A stretch of 64,000 nucleotides of DNA from Streptomyces sp. yr375 (GCF_900110755.1 NZ_FOFF01000014.1:103585-167584), one strand, 5' to 3'. Counted from the stretch's first letter, positions 17,345 to 26,138 are shown. Numbers and translations are program-made. The notes: a model not told the origin generated them from the letters alone.

Positions 17345-17504
17345 GGTGTCAGTGCACCGCCTGGGAGATGGTTACGCAACGTGCGCGCGATCACACTGAA
17401 GGGCCGGTGACGGCGCGGACCACCGCTCAGTACATTCGAAGTAAACCCTCGTTCACTCCGCCACTCCTCGGCCTGTGCAGGGCCGGTAAGGGGAATCGCA
17501 GCTC

Positions 17505-18716
17505 ATGACTGGATCGACTGCTTCCAACGGCACGACCTCGGTGATCGTCGCGGGCGCGCGTACGCCCATGGGACGGCTGCTGGGCTCCCTGAAGTCCTTC
17601 TCCGGGGCCGACCTCGGCGGCTTCGCGATCAAGGCCGCCCTCGACCGTGCGGGGATCGGCGGCGACCAGGTGCAGTACGTGATCATGGGCCAGGTGCTCC
17701 AGGCGGGCGCCGGCCAGATTCCCGCCCGCCAGGCGGCCGTGAAGGCCGGCATCCCGATGAACGTCCCGGCGCTCACCATCAACAAGGTGTGCCTGTCCGG
17801 CCTCGACGCGATCGCGCTGGCCGACCAGCTCATCCGGGCCGGCGAGTTCGACGTCGTGGTGGCCGGCGGCCAGGAGTCCATGACCAACGCCCCCCACCTG
17901 CTGCCCAAGTCCCGCGAGGGCTTCAAGTACGGCGCGATCGAGATGCTCGACGCGATGGCGTACGACGGTCTCACCGACGCCTTCGAGAACATCGCGATGG
18001 GCGAGTCCACGGAGAAGCACAACACCCGGCTGGGCATCGCCCGTCCGGAGCAGGACGAGATCGCCGCCCTGTCCCACCAGCGCGCCGCCGCCGCCCAGAA
18101 GAACGGCGTGTTCGAGGCCGAGATCGCCCCGGTGGAGATCCCGCAGCGCAAGGGCGAGCCGGTCGTCTTCAGCACGGACGAGGGCATCCGCGCCGACACC
18201 ACCGTGGAGTCCCTGGGCAAGCTCCGCCCGGCGTTCACGAAGGACGGCACGATCACCGCGGGCACGTCCTCGCAGATCTCCGACGGCGCGGCGGCCGTGG
18301 TCGTGATGAGCAAGGCCAAGGCCGAGGAGCTGGGCCTCGAGTGGATCGCCGAGATCGGCGCCCACGGCAATGTGGCCGGCCCGGACAACTCGCTCCAGTC
18401 CCAGCCCTCCAACGCCATCCTGCACGCCCTGAAGAAGGACGGCCTGGAGGTCCCCGACCTCGACCTGGTCGAGATCAACGAGGCCTTCGCCGCCGTCGCC
18501 GTGCAGTCAATGAAGGACCTCGGCGTGTCCACGGAAAAGGTGAACGTGAACGGTGGTGCCATCGCCCTGGGTCACCCGATCGGCATGTCCGGCGCCCGGC
18601 TCGTCCTGCACCTGGCCCTGGAGCTCAAGCGGCGGGGCGGCGGCGTCGGCGCGGCGGCGCTGTGCGGCGGCGGCGGCCAGGGTGACGCGCTGATCGTGCG
18701 GGTACCCAAGGCCTGA
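17505..18716 (+). CDS. acetyl-CoA C-acetyltransferase (thiolase)
   Basis: A degradative or biosynthetic thiolase of 403 residues that condenses or cleaves acetyl-CoA and acetoacetyl-CoA. Catalytic residues are visible: nucleophilic Cys96 (NKVCLSG), His357 (GHPIGMSGAR) and Cys387 (LCGGGGQGDA). NEAFAAVAVQ precedes the His motif as usual. ATG 17505 lies downstream of aggggaa with a slightly long spacing. MeaB follows on the same strand after 73 bp, so the two may share a transcript. Confidence 0.93.
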   Translation: MTGSTASNGTTSVIVAGARTPMGRLLGSLKSFSGADLGGFAIKAALDRAGIGGDQVQYVIMGQVLQAGAGQIPARQAAVKAGIPMNVPALTINKVCLSGLDAIALADQLIRAGEFDVVVAGGQESMTNAPHLLPKSREGFKYGAIEMLDAMAYDGLTDAFENIAMGESTEKHNTRLGIARPEQDEIAALSHQRAAAAQKNGVFEAEIAPVEIPQRKGEPVVFSTDEGIRADTTVESLGKLRPAFTKDGTITAGTSSQISDGAAAVVVMSKAKAEELGLEWIAEIGAHGNVAGPDNSLQSQPSNAILHALKKDGLEVPDLDLVEINEAFAAVAVQSMKDLGVSTEKVNVNGGAIALGHPIGMSGARLVLHLALELKRRGGGVGAAALCGGGGQGDALIVRVPKA

Positions 18717-18721
18717 GCCGG

Positions 18722-18762
18722 TCGTACGTGTACGTGTCGTACGTATACGTATGTACGCGTGC
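18722..18762. repeat. tacgt-rich alternating purine/pyrimidine tract
   Basis: Between the thiolase stop and meaB start the sequence is made of repeated cgtacgt and tacgtg units, including the perfect palindrome tacgtatacgta at 18740-18751. It is strongly alternating pyrimidine-purine and unlike its surroundings. It could be an operator or a structure-forming spacer; no known motif is recognised. Confidence 0.5.
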
Positions 18763-18789
18763 AGATGGGTGTCTAGGAACGGAGCTGTG

Positions 18790-19746
18790 ATGCAGGACGT
18801 CGCCTCGCTGGTCGCCCAGGCCAGGGCGGGCCGGCCGCGGGCCGTGGCCCGGCTGATCTCCCTGGTGGAGGGGGCGTCCCCGCAGCTCAGGGAGGTCATG
18901 GCGGCCCTGGCCCCGCTCGCGGGCAACGCGTACGTGGTCGGCCTGACGGGGTCACCGGGCGTCGGCAAGTCCACGTCGACGTCCGCGCTGGTCACGGCGT
19001 ACCGCAAGCAGGGCAGGCGGGTCGGCGTGCTGGCCGTCGACCCGTCGTCGCCGTTCTCCGGCGGCGCCCTGCTCGGCGACCGCGTCCGCATGTCGGAGCA
19101 CGCCTCCGACCCCGGCGTCTACATCCGCTCGATGGCCACCCGCGGTCACCTCGGCGGCCTCGCCTGGTCGGCCCCGCAGGCGATCCGCGTACTGGACGCG
19201 GCGGGCTGCGACGTGGTCCTGGTGGAGACGGTCGGCGTCGGCCAGTCGGAGGTCGAGATCGCCTCCCAGGCCGACACCAGCGTCGTACTGCTCGCCCCGG
19301 GCATGGGGGACGGCATCCAGGCGGCCAAGGCGGGCATTCTGGAGATCGGCGACGTCTACGTCGTCAACAAGGCCGACCGGGACGGCGCCGACTCCACCGC
19401 CCGCGAACTGAACCACATGCTCGGCCTCGGCGAGGCCCGCCGCCCCGGCGCCTGGCGCCCGCCGATCATCAAGACCGTCGCCTCGAAGGCGGAGGGCATC
19501 GACGAACTCGTCGAGGCGCTGGACAAGCACCGCGCGTGGATGGACGAGCACGGGGTCCGCGCCGAGCGCCGCCGCGCCCGCGCGGCCCGCGAGGTCGAGA
19601 CGATCGCCGTCACCACCCTGCGCGAACGCATCGCCGACCTGCACGGCGACCGCCGCCTCAGCGCCCTCGCCGACCGCATCGTCACCGGCGGACTGGACCC
19701 CTACAGCGCGGCGGACGAACTGGTGGCGGGACTCACGGAGAGCTGA
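18790..19746 (+). CDS. meaB: methylmalonyl-CoA mutase-associated GTPase MeaB
   Basis: A G3E-family GTPase that protects and reloads adenosylcobalamin-dependent acyl-CoA mutases. The 318 residues carry the P-loop GSPGVGKS at 54-61, then VDPSSPFSGGALLGDRVRM (the switch region typical of MeaB/ArgK), ETVGVGQSE (Walker B region) and the guanine-specificity motif NKAD. ATG 18790 is preceded by ggag at 6-base spacing; an upstream in-frame ATG at 18751 lies within the repeat tract and has no ribosome-binding site. No mutase gene is adjacent; IcmA is 12 kb downstream. Confidence 0.93.
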   Translation: MQDVASLVAQARAGRPRAVARLISLVEGASPQLREVMAALAPLAGNAYVVGLTGSPGVGKSTSTSALVTAYRKQGRRVGVLAVDPSSPFSGGALLGDRVRMSEHASDPGVYIRSMATRGHLGGLAWSAPQAIRVLDAAGCDVVLVETVGVGQSEVEIASQADTSVVLLAPGMGDGIQAAKAGILEIGDVYVVNKADRDGADSTARELNHMLGLGEARRPGAWRPPIIKTVASKAEGIDELVEALDKHRAWMDEHGVRAERRRARAAREVETIAVTTLRERIADLHGDRRLSALADRIVTGGLDPYSAADELVAGLTES

Positions 19747-19936
19747 GCCCCGCGAGGCGAAAGGGCGCGGAAAAGGCGTGGTCCGTCCGTGGGGCGCGCT
19801 GCTACGTTCACTCCCGTGTTCCTCCTCTTGGCATAGGGCCCGCTTCGGCCCGTGACCGGTGAGCGGCAGTCGGCCGTACCGGTCGCGGCGCTACGGCGAC
19901 CCCTTTTCCGCTCTGCCATGAGTCGAGGAACTCCTC

Positions 19937-21175
19937 ATGTCCGCTTCACACGCCGACGGCGTGCGCCCTTCGTATGCCGTCGTCCTGCGCGTCCCGCACG
20001 CCCGCCGCACCTTCGCCGCCGCTCTCGTCGGCCGGTTGTCGTACGGGATCGTCCCGCTGTCCCTGATGCTCGCCGTGACCCGGTCCTCGGGCTCGTACCC
20101 GGTGGCGGGCACCGTGATGGCCCTGTTCGGGGCCACCGTCGTCTTCCTGTCGCCCGCGCGGGCGGCCCTCATCGACCGGTACGGGCCACGCCGGGCGCTC
20201 GTCCCGATGGCCGCCGCCTGCACGACGGTGCTCGGGCTGCTGGCCGCGGCCGTCTCCCGACCGGACGCCGTTTCTGCCCTCTCGCTCGGTGCCCTCGCCG
20301 CCGTGGCCGGGGCCTGTGCGCCGCCGCTGGGGCCGACCATGCGGGCCGTGTGGGGACGGCTCACCCCGGACCGCGCGCTGTTGCGGCGCGCCTACAGCCT
20401 CGACGGTGTCGCCGAGGAACTGCTGTTCGTCACCGGCCCGTTGCTGGTCGGCGTCCTCGTCGGCTTCGCGCCGCCGGCCGCCGGGATCGTCGTCGGGGCG
20501 GCCCTGATGGCCGGGGGCACGGCCGGGTTCGTGTCGTCGCCCGCGGTGCGGGACGTACGGCCGGAGAAGGCCGCCGGGCGGCGCGGCGGGGGCGGACTGC
20601 GCGGGCTCGGGCGGCCCGTCGTCGCCATCGCGGGCGTCGGGCTCGCGCTCGGCGTGATCGACCTGCTGGTCGTGGCGTTCGCCGAGCGGCACACGGCCGG
20701 GACCGGGGCCGGTGGGGCGGGCGCGGCCTGGGTGCTGGCCGCGCTGTCGGCCGGCAGCGCCGTCGGCGGGCTGCTCAACGGGGCCGTCGCCTGGCGGACC
20801 CCGGCCGGGGCCCGGCTGCCGCTGCTCACGGCGGGGCTCGGGCTGACCCTGTGCGGGGCGGGACTGGCGCCGGGGCTCGGCACGCTCGCCGTCGCCGTCG
20901 CGGCGGCCGGGTTCTTCGTGTCCCCGGCGATCACCACGGCCTACCTCATCGCCGACGAGACCGCCGCGCCCGAGGCCCGGGTACGGGCCGGGGCGTGGGT
21001 CAACACGGCCGTCAACGCGGGGAGCACGGCCGGTACGGCGGTCGCGGGCGCGCTGGCCGCACGGCTGCCGGTGGGGGTGTGCTTCGCGGTGACGGGGGCG
21101 GTGGTGCTGGCGACGGCGACGGCCGTCACGGCGATGCGCCGAAGGGGCACGAGCGAACCCGTGCCCCTCGCCTGA
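19937..21175 (+). CDS. MFS transporter
   Basis: 412 residues with twelve predicted membrane segments, for example LMLAVTRSSGSYPVAGTVMALFGATVVFL, AAACTTVLGLLAAAV and LGTLAVAVAAAGFFVSPAITTAYLIAD. The cytoplasmic loop DRYGPRRALV between helices 2 and 3 is the MFS signature (D-x-x-G-x-R-R). The family resembles small-molecule efflux carriers of actinomycetes; the substrate cannot be deduced. ATG 19937 follows gaggaactcctc. I do not remember this gene at this place in S. coelicolor, so it may be an accessory insertion. It converges with the PepSY gene, with only 30 bp between the stops. Confidence 0.85.
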   Translation: MSASHADGVRPSYAVVLRVPHARRTFAAALVGRLSYGIVPLSLMLAVTRSSGSYPVAGTVMALFGATVVFLSPARAALIDRYGPRRALVPMAAACTTVLGLLAAAVSRPDAVSALSLGALAAVAGACAPPLGPTMRAVWGRLTPDRALLRRAYSLDGVAEELLFVTGPLLVGVLVGFAPPAAGIVVGAALMAGGTAGFVSSPAVRDVRPEKAAGRRGGGGLRGLGRPVVAIAGVGLALGVIDLLVVAFAERHTAGTGAGGAGAAWVLAALSAGSAVGGLLNGAVAWRTPAGARLPLLTAGLGLTLCGAGLAPGLGTLAVAVAAAGFFVSPAITTAYLIADETAAPEARVRAGAWVNTAVNAGSTAGTAVAGALAARLPVGVCFAVTGAVVLATATAVTAMRRRGTSEPVPLA

Positions 21176-21205
21176 CGGTCGTCCCGATCAGCCGGTTCGG
21201 TCGGC

Positions 21206-21793
21206 TCAGTCGTCGAGGTCCTGGGTGACCTTGCCGGTGTGGGCGTCGACCTGCCACTCGCCGCCCTTGGCGGTGTCCACGCTCCACGTCGTGGCGCCGC
21301 CGTCGTCGTCGAGGTCGACGTCGGTCACCGTGCCCTTGGCGGCGACGGCCAGCGCGGCTTCGCGGGCGTCGACGCCCGCGCCCTTCAGCGCGGCGAGGTC
21401 GGCCCGGCCGTCGGCCGCGTCGTCGCCCTCGTCGTCGGCGTCCCGGTGGGCGCCGACGACCGTGCCGGTGTCGGGGGAGACGGCGACCGTGTGCTCGGTG
21501 CCGTCGGCCTTGACGACGTCCACGTGCCAGGTGCCCGCGTCGGCGCCGTCGTCCTCCCGGTCGGCTCCGACGGCGGTGCCCGGCGTGTGCTTCAGCGCCG
21601 CCGCGATCGCCTCGGCGACGGACGCCGGGCGCGCGGAGGTCACCAGGGCGTTCGTCCCGGCGGCCGACACGACCCGCGTCTCGGCGCTCACCTTCGCGTC
21701 CGGCTTCGTGTTCGGCTCGGCGAAGGCGACCGCCGCACCCCCGCCGATCACGAGCGACGTGACGACGGCGGCGATGACGAGCTTGCGCTTCAT
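21206..21793 (-). CDS. secreted PepSY-domain protein
   Basis: 195 residues with a clear signal peptide (MKRKLVIAAVVTSLVIGGGAAVAFAEP). Two PepSY-like repeats follow: VAEAIAAALKHTPGTAVGADREDDGADAGTWHV and ALAVAAKGTVTDVDLDDDGGATTWSV, each ending in a strand with Trp. The mature protein is very acidic. PepSY domains are thought to inhibit proteases or sense conditions at the cell surface. ATG 21793 is fixed by gggaggaaa directly upstream. It faces a two-component system across a short region with repeated CTGAAG boxes, so it is probably a target of that system. Confidence 0.88.
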   Translation of the reverse strand: MKRKLVIAAVVTSLVIGGGAAVAFAEPNTKPDAKVSAETRVVSAAGTNALVTSARPASVAEAIAAALKHTPGTAVGADREDDGADAGTWHVDVVKADGTEHTVAVSPDTGTVVGAHRDADDEGDDAADGRADLAALKGAGVDAREAALAVAAKGTVTDVDLDDDGGATTWSVDTAKGGEWQVDAHTGKVTQDLDD

Positions 21794-21878
21794 GGGGTTT
21801 CCTCCCGCTGTGATGCTGCTTCGGTTGCTACTTCGGTTGCTGCTTCGTTGCGACGAGGACCAAGGTGCCCGAGCCGAC

Positions 21879-21916
21879 CTGAAGGCACGCTGAAGCCGCC
21901 TGAAGATCACTTCAGG
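21879..21916. promoter_or_regulatory. CTGAAG direct repeats, likely response-regulator site
   Basis: Three direct copies of CTGAAG start at 21879, 21890 and 21900 (spacing 11 and 10 bp). An inverted copy CTTCAG lies at 21910-21915, so the last pair forms the palindrome cctgaag-atca-cttcagg. Direct repeats one helical turn apart are the usual binding pattern of OmpR-type regulators. The site lies between the divergent PepSY gene (start 21793) and response regulator gene (start about 21940). Confidence 0.7.
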
Positions 21917-21939
21917 TTCGGTTTGGCACCCTGGTCCAC

Positions 21940-22689
21940 ATGCGCCCACCCGTCGCCCACCACCGCCCTACTCGAGGCGCTTCGCGCCGCCCCTTCAGAT
22001 TCTTGATCGTCGAGGATGAGAAGCGGCTGGCCCTGTCGCTCGCCAAGGGCCTGACCGCCGAGGGCTACGCCGTGGACGTCGTCCACGACGGCCTGGAGGG
22101 GCTGCACCGGGCGAGCGAGTCGCCGTACGACCTGGTGATCCTCGACATCATGCTGCCCGGCATGAACGGCTACCGCGTCTGCGCCACCCTGCGCGCCGCC
22201 GGCCACGACGTCCCGATCCTCATGCTCACCGCGAAGGACGGCGAGTACGACGAGGCGGAGGGCCTGGACACGGGCGCGGACGACTACCTCACCAAGCCGT
22301 TCTCCTACGTCGTCCTCGTCGCCCGCGTGAAGGCGCTGCTGCGGCGGCGCGGGCAGGGCGCCGGGGCCTCGCCCGTGCACGTCCTGGGCGAGCTGAAGGT
22401 CGACACCGCCGCGCGGCGCGTCTTCCTCGCCGAGGAGGAAGTGGCGCTCACCGCGAAGGAGTTCGCCGTCCTGGAGCAACTCGTGCGGCGGGCCGGCGAG
22501 GTGGTGTCCAAGGCCGAGATCCTGGACCACGTCTGGGACTTCGCCTACGACGGCGACCCCAACATCGTCGAGGTGTACGTCAGCGCCCTGCGCCGCAAGC
22601 TGGGCGCGGGGCGCATCCGGACGGTGCGCGGGGCCGGTTACCGGCTGGAGCGGCCGGAGCGCTCGGAGCGCGTCGAGGCGGCGCTGTGA
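21940..22689 (+). CDS. OmpR-family response regulator
   Basis: A receiver domain with phosphoacceptor Asp69 (LVILDIMLPG), acidic pair VEDE at 24-27, Thr in LMLTAKD and Lys in YLTKPF. A C-terminal winged helix follows (ALTAKEFAVLEQLVRRAGEVVSKAEILDHVW, RRKLGAGRIRTVRGAGYRL). The start is uncertain: homologues usually begin a residue or two before the first strand (R-L-L-I-V-E-D), but here that codon is not a start, so the nearest ATG (21940) adds about 20 atypical Arg/Pro/His residues and has no convincing ribosome-binding site. The transcript may be leaderless. It overlaps the kinase gene by 4 bp. Confidence 0.88.
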   Translation: MRPPVAHHRPTRGASRRPFRFLIVEDEKRLALSLAKGLTAEGYAVDVVHDGLEGLHRASESPYDLVILDIMLPGMNGYRVCATLRAAGHDVPILMLTAKDGEYDEAEGLDTGADDYLTKPFSYVVLVARVKALLRRRGQGAGASPVHVLGELKVDTAARRVFLAEEEVALTAKEFAVLEQLVRRAGEVVSKAEILDHVWDFAYDGDPNIVEVYVSALRRKLGAGRIRTVRGAGYRLERPERSERVEAAL

Positions 22690-24059
22690 GACGCCGGCTC
22701 GGCTCCGTGCGGGCGCGGGCGACGCTCGGCGCGGTCCTCGTCGTCGCCGTGGCCCTCCTCGCCGCGGGCACGGCCGTACTGCTGTCCCTGCGGTCCAACC
22801 TGACCGACCAGGCGGGCGGCCAGGCGGAGCGGTCCGCGCGGGCCGTCGCCGCCCAACTCGCCGTCGGCACGCCCTACGCGGACCTGTCCTCGCTGGACGA
22901 CGACGAGCGGCCGGTCCAGATCGTCGACGCCGAGGGCACGCCGGTCGCGGCCGGCGAGGACCTGGAACGCATCGGCCCGGCCACGGTGGCCGGCGACTCC
23001 GGCGCGGATCTCGAACCCGGCGAGATCGACGACGACACCCGCTTCGTCGACGGCACCGCGACCGTCGACGGCGACACGGCCGACTACCGGTTCGCCGCCG
23101 TCGAGGTGCGCGACCCGCGCAAGGGGCCGCTCACCGTGTACGCGGGCGCGCCCCTGGAGGCGGAGCAGAGCGCCGTACGCACCGCCCTCACCGTCATGCT
23201 GATCGGCTTCCCGCTGCTGCTGGCCGTCGTCGCGGGCGTCACCTGGCTGGTCACCCGGCGGGCGCTGCGCCCGGTCGAGGGCATCCGGCGTGAGATGGCC
23301 GCGATCACCGCCTCCGCCGACCTGGCCCGCCGGGTGCCCGAGCCGGACACCCACGACGAGGTCGCCCGGCTCGCCCGCACGACGAACGAGACGCTGGCCG
23401 CGCTGGAGACCTCCGTGGAACGCCAGCGCCGGTTCGTCGCCGACGCCTCCCACGAGCTGCGCAGCCCGATCGCCTCGCTGCGCACCCAGTTGGAGGTCGG
23501 TGCGGCGCACCCCGAGCTGCTGGACGTGGCGGGCGCGGTCGAGGACACCGTACGGCTCCAGCGGCTGGCCGCCGATCTGCTGCTGCTCGCCCGGCTGGAC
23601 GCGGGCGAGGCACCGGCGACCGGGCGGCGGGTGGACCTGGTGGCGCTGGCCCGGGAGGAGGCCGGTCACCGGGCGGGCGTGACCGTGGACGTGGCGTCGA
23701 GCGCCGTGGAAGTGGCCGGATCGCGGGGGCAGTTGGGGCGGGTGCTGGCCAACCTGCTGGACAACGGGCTGCGGCACGCCCGGTCGTCGGTCGGCGTGCG
23801 GGTGCGGCGGGCGGGGGAAGCGGGGGAGTGGGCCGTCGTCGAGGTCGCCGACGACGGGGACGGAGTGCCCGAGGCGGACCGGGAGCGGATCTTCGAACGG
23901 TTCGTACGGCTCGACGACGCGCGCAGCCGCGACGAGGGCGGGGCGGGGCTGGGCCTGGCGATCGCCCGGGACGTGGCCGTCCGGCACGGCGGCACGCTCA
24001 CGGTGCGCCAGACGCCGACAGGCGGAGCCCTGTTCGAACTCCGCCTGCCGATCGCCTAG
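22686..24059 (+). CDS. sensor histidine kinase
   Basis: 457 residues. There is an N-terminal membrane helix (ATLGAVLVVAVALLAAGTAVLLSL), an extracytoplasmic domain of about 140 residues and a second helix (LTVMLIGFPLLLAVVAGVTWLVT). A HAMP region follows, then a HisKA box with His256 (DASHELRSPIASLR), N-box NLLDNGLRHA, and G boxes DDGDGVPEADRERIFERF and GGAGLGLAIARD. All catalytic motifs are intact. GTG 22686 overlaps the regulator stop (GTGA), so kinase and regulator are co-translated. The probable target, and possibly the signal partner, is the secreted PepSY protein encoded divergently. Confidence 0.93.
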   Translation: MRRRLGSVRARATLGAVLVVAVALLAAGTAVLLSLRSNLTDQAGGQAERSARAVAAQLAVGTPYADLSSLDDDERPVQIVDAEGTPVAAGEDLERIGPATVAGDSGADLEPGEIDDDTRFVDGTATVDGDTADYRFAAVEVRDPRKGPLTVYAGAPLEAEQSAVRTALTVMLIGFPLLLAVVAGVTWLVTRRALRPVEGIRREMAAITASADLARRVPEPDTHDEVARLARTTNETLAALETSVERQRRFVADASHELRSPIASLRTQLEVGAAHPELLDVAGAVEDTVRLQRLAADLLLLARLDAGEAPATGRRVDLVALAREEAGHRAGVTVDVASSAVEVAGSRGQLGRVLANLLDNGLRHARSSVGVRVRRAGEAGEWAVVEVADDGDGVPEADRERIFERFVRLDDARSRDEGGAGLGLAIARDVAVRHGGTLTVRQTPTGGALFELRLPIA

Positions 24060-24108
24060 ATGTCCGTCAGACCCATCAGATCTGTCGGATCAGGGTGTTC
24101 CGCGCCTG

Positions 24109-24585
24109 CTACGGGCGTCCCCGGTGGCCACGGAGGTGTTCCGCGACGGGCTTCAGGCTCTTGGAGAGGTCGGCGGCGGCCTCGGCGGAGAGGAGGTCGA
24201 TGAAGTGCCGGCGCACGGAGTCCACATGATGGGGGGCTACCTTGTGCATCGTCTCCAGGCCGTGGTCGGTCAGGACCGCGTACAGCCCGCGGCGGTCTGA
24301 CTCGCAGTTCTCACGGCGCACCAGATCGGCGTTCTCCATGCGGGTGATCTGGTGCGAGAGGCGGCTCTTGGACTGGAGGGTGGCGGCCGCGAGGTCGCTC
24401 ATCCGCATCCGGACGCCTTCCGACTCGGAGAGGTTCACCAGGATCTCGTAGTCGTTCATGGTGAGGCCGAACGGCTGTAGGTCCTTCTCGAGCTGGTACG
24501 TCAACAGCCTGTTGACCTCCAGGTGGGTGCGCCAGGCGCACTGCTCCGCTTCGGTCAGCCAGCGCGTGGCCGTTTCGGTCTCCAT
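24109..24585 (-). CDS. absC: MarR-family regulator, AbsC-like
   Basis: 158 residues with a winged helix: MNDYEILVNLSESEGVRMRMSDLAAATLQSKSRLSHQITRMENADLV and the wing RENCESDRRGLYAVLTDHG. Length, position (directly after the two-component pair) and sequence fit AbsC, a pleiotropic regulator of antibiotic production in S. coelicolor; the assignment rests on memory of synteny, not a search. It should bind palindromic DNA as a dimer. The start ATG 24585 follows an AT-rich stretch (24590-24630) that probably holds its own promoter and operator. It converges with the sensor kinase gene. Confidence 0.75.
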   Translation of the reverse strand: METETATRWLTEAEQCAWRTHLEVNRLLTYQLEKDLQPFGLTMNDYEILVNLSESEGVRMRMSDLAAATLQSKSRLSHQITRMENADLVRRENCESDRRGLYAVLTDHGLETMHKVAPHHVDSVRRHFIDLLSAEAAADLSKSLKPVAEHLRGHRGRP

Positions 24586-24677
24586 GAATGAAGTCTACCT
24601 AAAATGTTGAAAGGCTAACTAATAAGGATGGCGTGACAGTGCGCACGCGTTCGACGTCACACTCCGCAGAGTACCGC
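24586..24677. promoter_or_regulatory. AT-rich upstream region of the absC-like gene
   Basis: 92 bp between the absC-like start and the end of the AIM24 gene. Bases 24596-24627 are strikingly AT-rich for this chromosome. On the minus strand they read ttagttagcc, then tttcaacattttaggtag, a pattern expected for a -35/-10 region with MarR binding. I could not define exact boxes or a clean palindrome. Confidence 0.4.
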
Positions 24678-25490
24678 TCACAGCCCGAAGCGACGCTGGA
24701 GGTCTCCGAGCTGTCCGGGAAGGCGCGGTGCGCCGGACTGTGCCCCGTGACCGCCCTGACTGCCCGCTCTCGCGCCGCCGTAGGGCACCCCCGGCTCGTG
24801 CGGCACCGCGCCCGTGGCCTGCTCGGCCATGAGGGTCTCGGTGGACTGCAACAGCACCGTGCCGGCGCCCACGAACTCGAACTGGTGCTCCTCCCCGGAG
24901 ACCCCGCCGAGGCCGGTCAGCGCACGTAGACCGCCCAGTACGCCGGTCATGTACCCGTGGTCGTAGTGATGGCACGGGGACGGGCAGTCGGCCCAGCCGA
25001 CGAGCGCCTGCGGGTCGACCCGGATCGGGGGTTCCATGAACACCACCGGACCACTGGAAGCGGCGACGAACTTGCCGGTCCCGATCAGCGTCAGAAATCC
25101 GGGGACGATCGACTGCTTGAGTGACAGACTTGGCTGAAACGCGAGCAGATTGCCCGAGCGAATGGTCAGATTGCCGTCCTCCAGGTCGTACGAGTTCACG
25201 TCGAAGGCCCGGTCGGCGAGGAGCATCTTGCCCGAGCCCTCGGCCACGACCCAGTCGCTCGCGTGCAGAGGCGAATGGAACGAGGTGCGCACGAGGCGGT
25301 CCAGCCGGCCGTGCCCCACGCCGTTGAAGTCGATCGACCCGTAGTAGGCGATCATCTTCCCCTTCTGAAGGAACCACTGGCTCCCCTTGAGCTCCACGCA
25401 GAAGGTGTAGTGGTTCACGTTGTCGTCGACCGGCAGGGTCATGGGGTCGTACACCGTCGGGCCGCCGCCCGGAGCCCCGTACATGCTCAC
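24678..25490 (-). CDS. AIM24-family protein (third of three)
   Basis: 270 residues of the AIM24 beta-roll fold, recognised by VELKGSQWFLQKGKMIAYYGSIDF, GSGKMLLADRAFDVNSYDLEDGNLTIRSGNLLAF and EHQFEFVGAGTVLLQSTE. The C-terminus has an extra Gly/Pro/Gln-rich tail of about 45 residues absent from its two neighbours. The function of bacterial AIM24 proteins is unknown. GTG 25490 has ggagaag upstream and overlaps the stop of the preceding AIM24 gene (GTGA). The three paralogues form one tightly coupled operon (26771 to 24678). Confidence 0.85.
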   Translation of the reverse strand: MSMYGAPGGGPTVYDPMTLPVDDNVNHYTFCVELKGSQWFLQKGKMIAYYGSIDFNGVGHGRLDRLVRTSFHSPLHASDWVVAEGSGKMLLADRAFDVNSYDLEDGNLTIRSGNLLAFQPSLSLKQSIVPGFLTLIGTGKFVAASSGPVVFMEPPIRVDPQALVGWADCPSPCHHYDHGYMTGVLGGLRALTGLGGVSGEEHQFEFVGAGTVLLQSTETLMAEQATGAVPHEPGVPYGGARAGSQGGHGAQSGAPRLPGQLGDLQRRFGL

Positions 25491-26137
25491 AGCTTCTCCT
25501 CCGACGCCTGGACGAACACCACACCGCTGCCGCTGAGCTCCAGTTGGAACGCCTCGCCGGAGCCGCGGCCCACCATGTCCCGCCAGCCCAGCGCGGTCGA
25601 CAGCTTGTTGCGGACGTCGCCGTGGTGGGCGACGTAGGCCTGGGGGTCGACGTGGACCGGGCGCTGCGGGGTGATCGGGACCTCGAAGACCCCGCCGTGT
25701 GCCATCACGGCGACCGCCCCGTGCCCCTTGAGGGTGGTGGTGAACAGGCCCTGGCCGCTGACCTGGCCGCGGACCATGCCCATGACCCCGCCCTGGGAGC
25801 CCAGGAACATCGTGCCCTGCTGGAGCGTGCCCTCGAAGGCCAGCAGCCGGTCCGCCTCCACGTACAGCGTGTCGCCGGTCAGCCGGATGACCTGGACGTG
25901 GTGGCCGCCGTGTCCGAACAGGACCGTGCCGCTGCCCTCGACGGTCATCAAAGGCGTGTCCTCGTTGGCCAGCCGCCGCCCGATCATGGACATCACGCCG
26001 CCCTGCCCGCCCTGGACGTTGGGCGTGAACGACACCTCGCCGCGGTAGGCCAGCATCGCGCCGCGCTGGCTGTAGAGGCGCTGGCCGGGGACGACCGTCG
26101 CCTCGAGCATCTTGGAGTTGATCTCACGGAAGGTCAT
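25487..26137 (-). CDS. AIM24-family protein (second of three)
   Basis: 216 residues. It repeats the family pattern: VVPGQRLYSQRGAMLAYRGEVSF, GSGTVLFGHGGHHVQVIRLTGDTLYVEADRLLAFEGTL, and a C-terminal EAFQLELSGSGVVFVQASEEKL. The central LFTTTLKGHGAVAVMAHGGVFEVPI parallels LFTTTVEGHGQAAITSDGPAVVLRV of the first copy. It is collinear with the copy at 26139, so these two are closest to each other. It starts one base after the stop of the first copy and overlaps the third by 4 bp. Confidence 0.88.
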   Translation of the reverse strand: MTFREINSKMLEATVVPGQRLYSQRGAMLAYRGEVSFTPNVQGGQGGVMSMIGRRLANEDTPLMTVEGSGTVLFGHGGHHVQVIRLTGDTLYVEADRLLAFEGTLQQGTMFLGSQGGVMGMVRGQVSGQGLFTTTLKGHGAVAVMAHGGVFEVPITPQRPVHVDPQAYVAHHGDVRNKLSTALGWRDMVGRGSGEAFQLELSGSGVVFVQASEEKL

Positions 26138-26138
26138 C

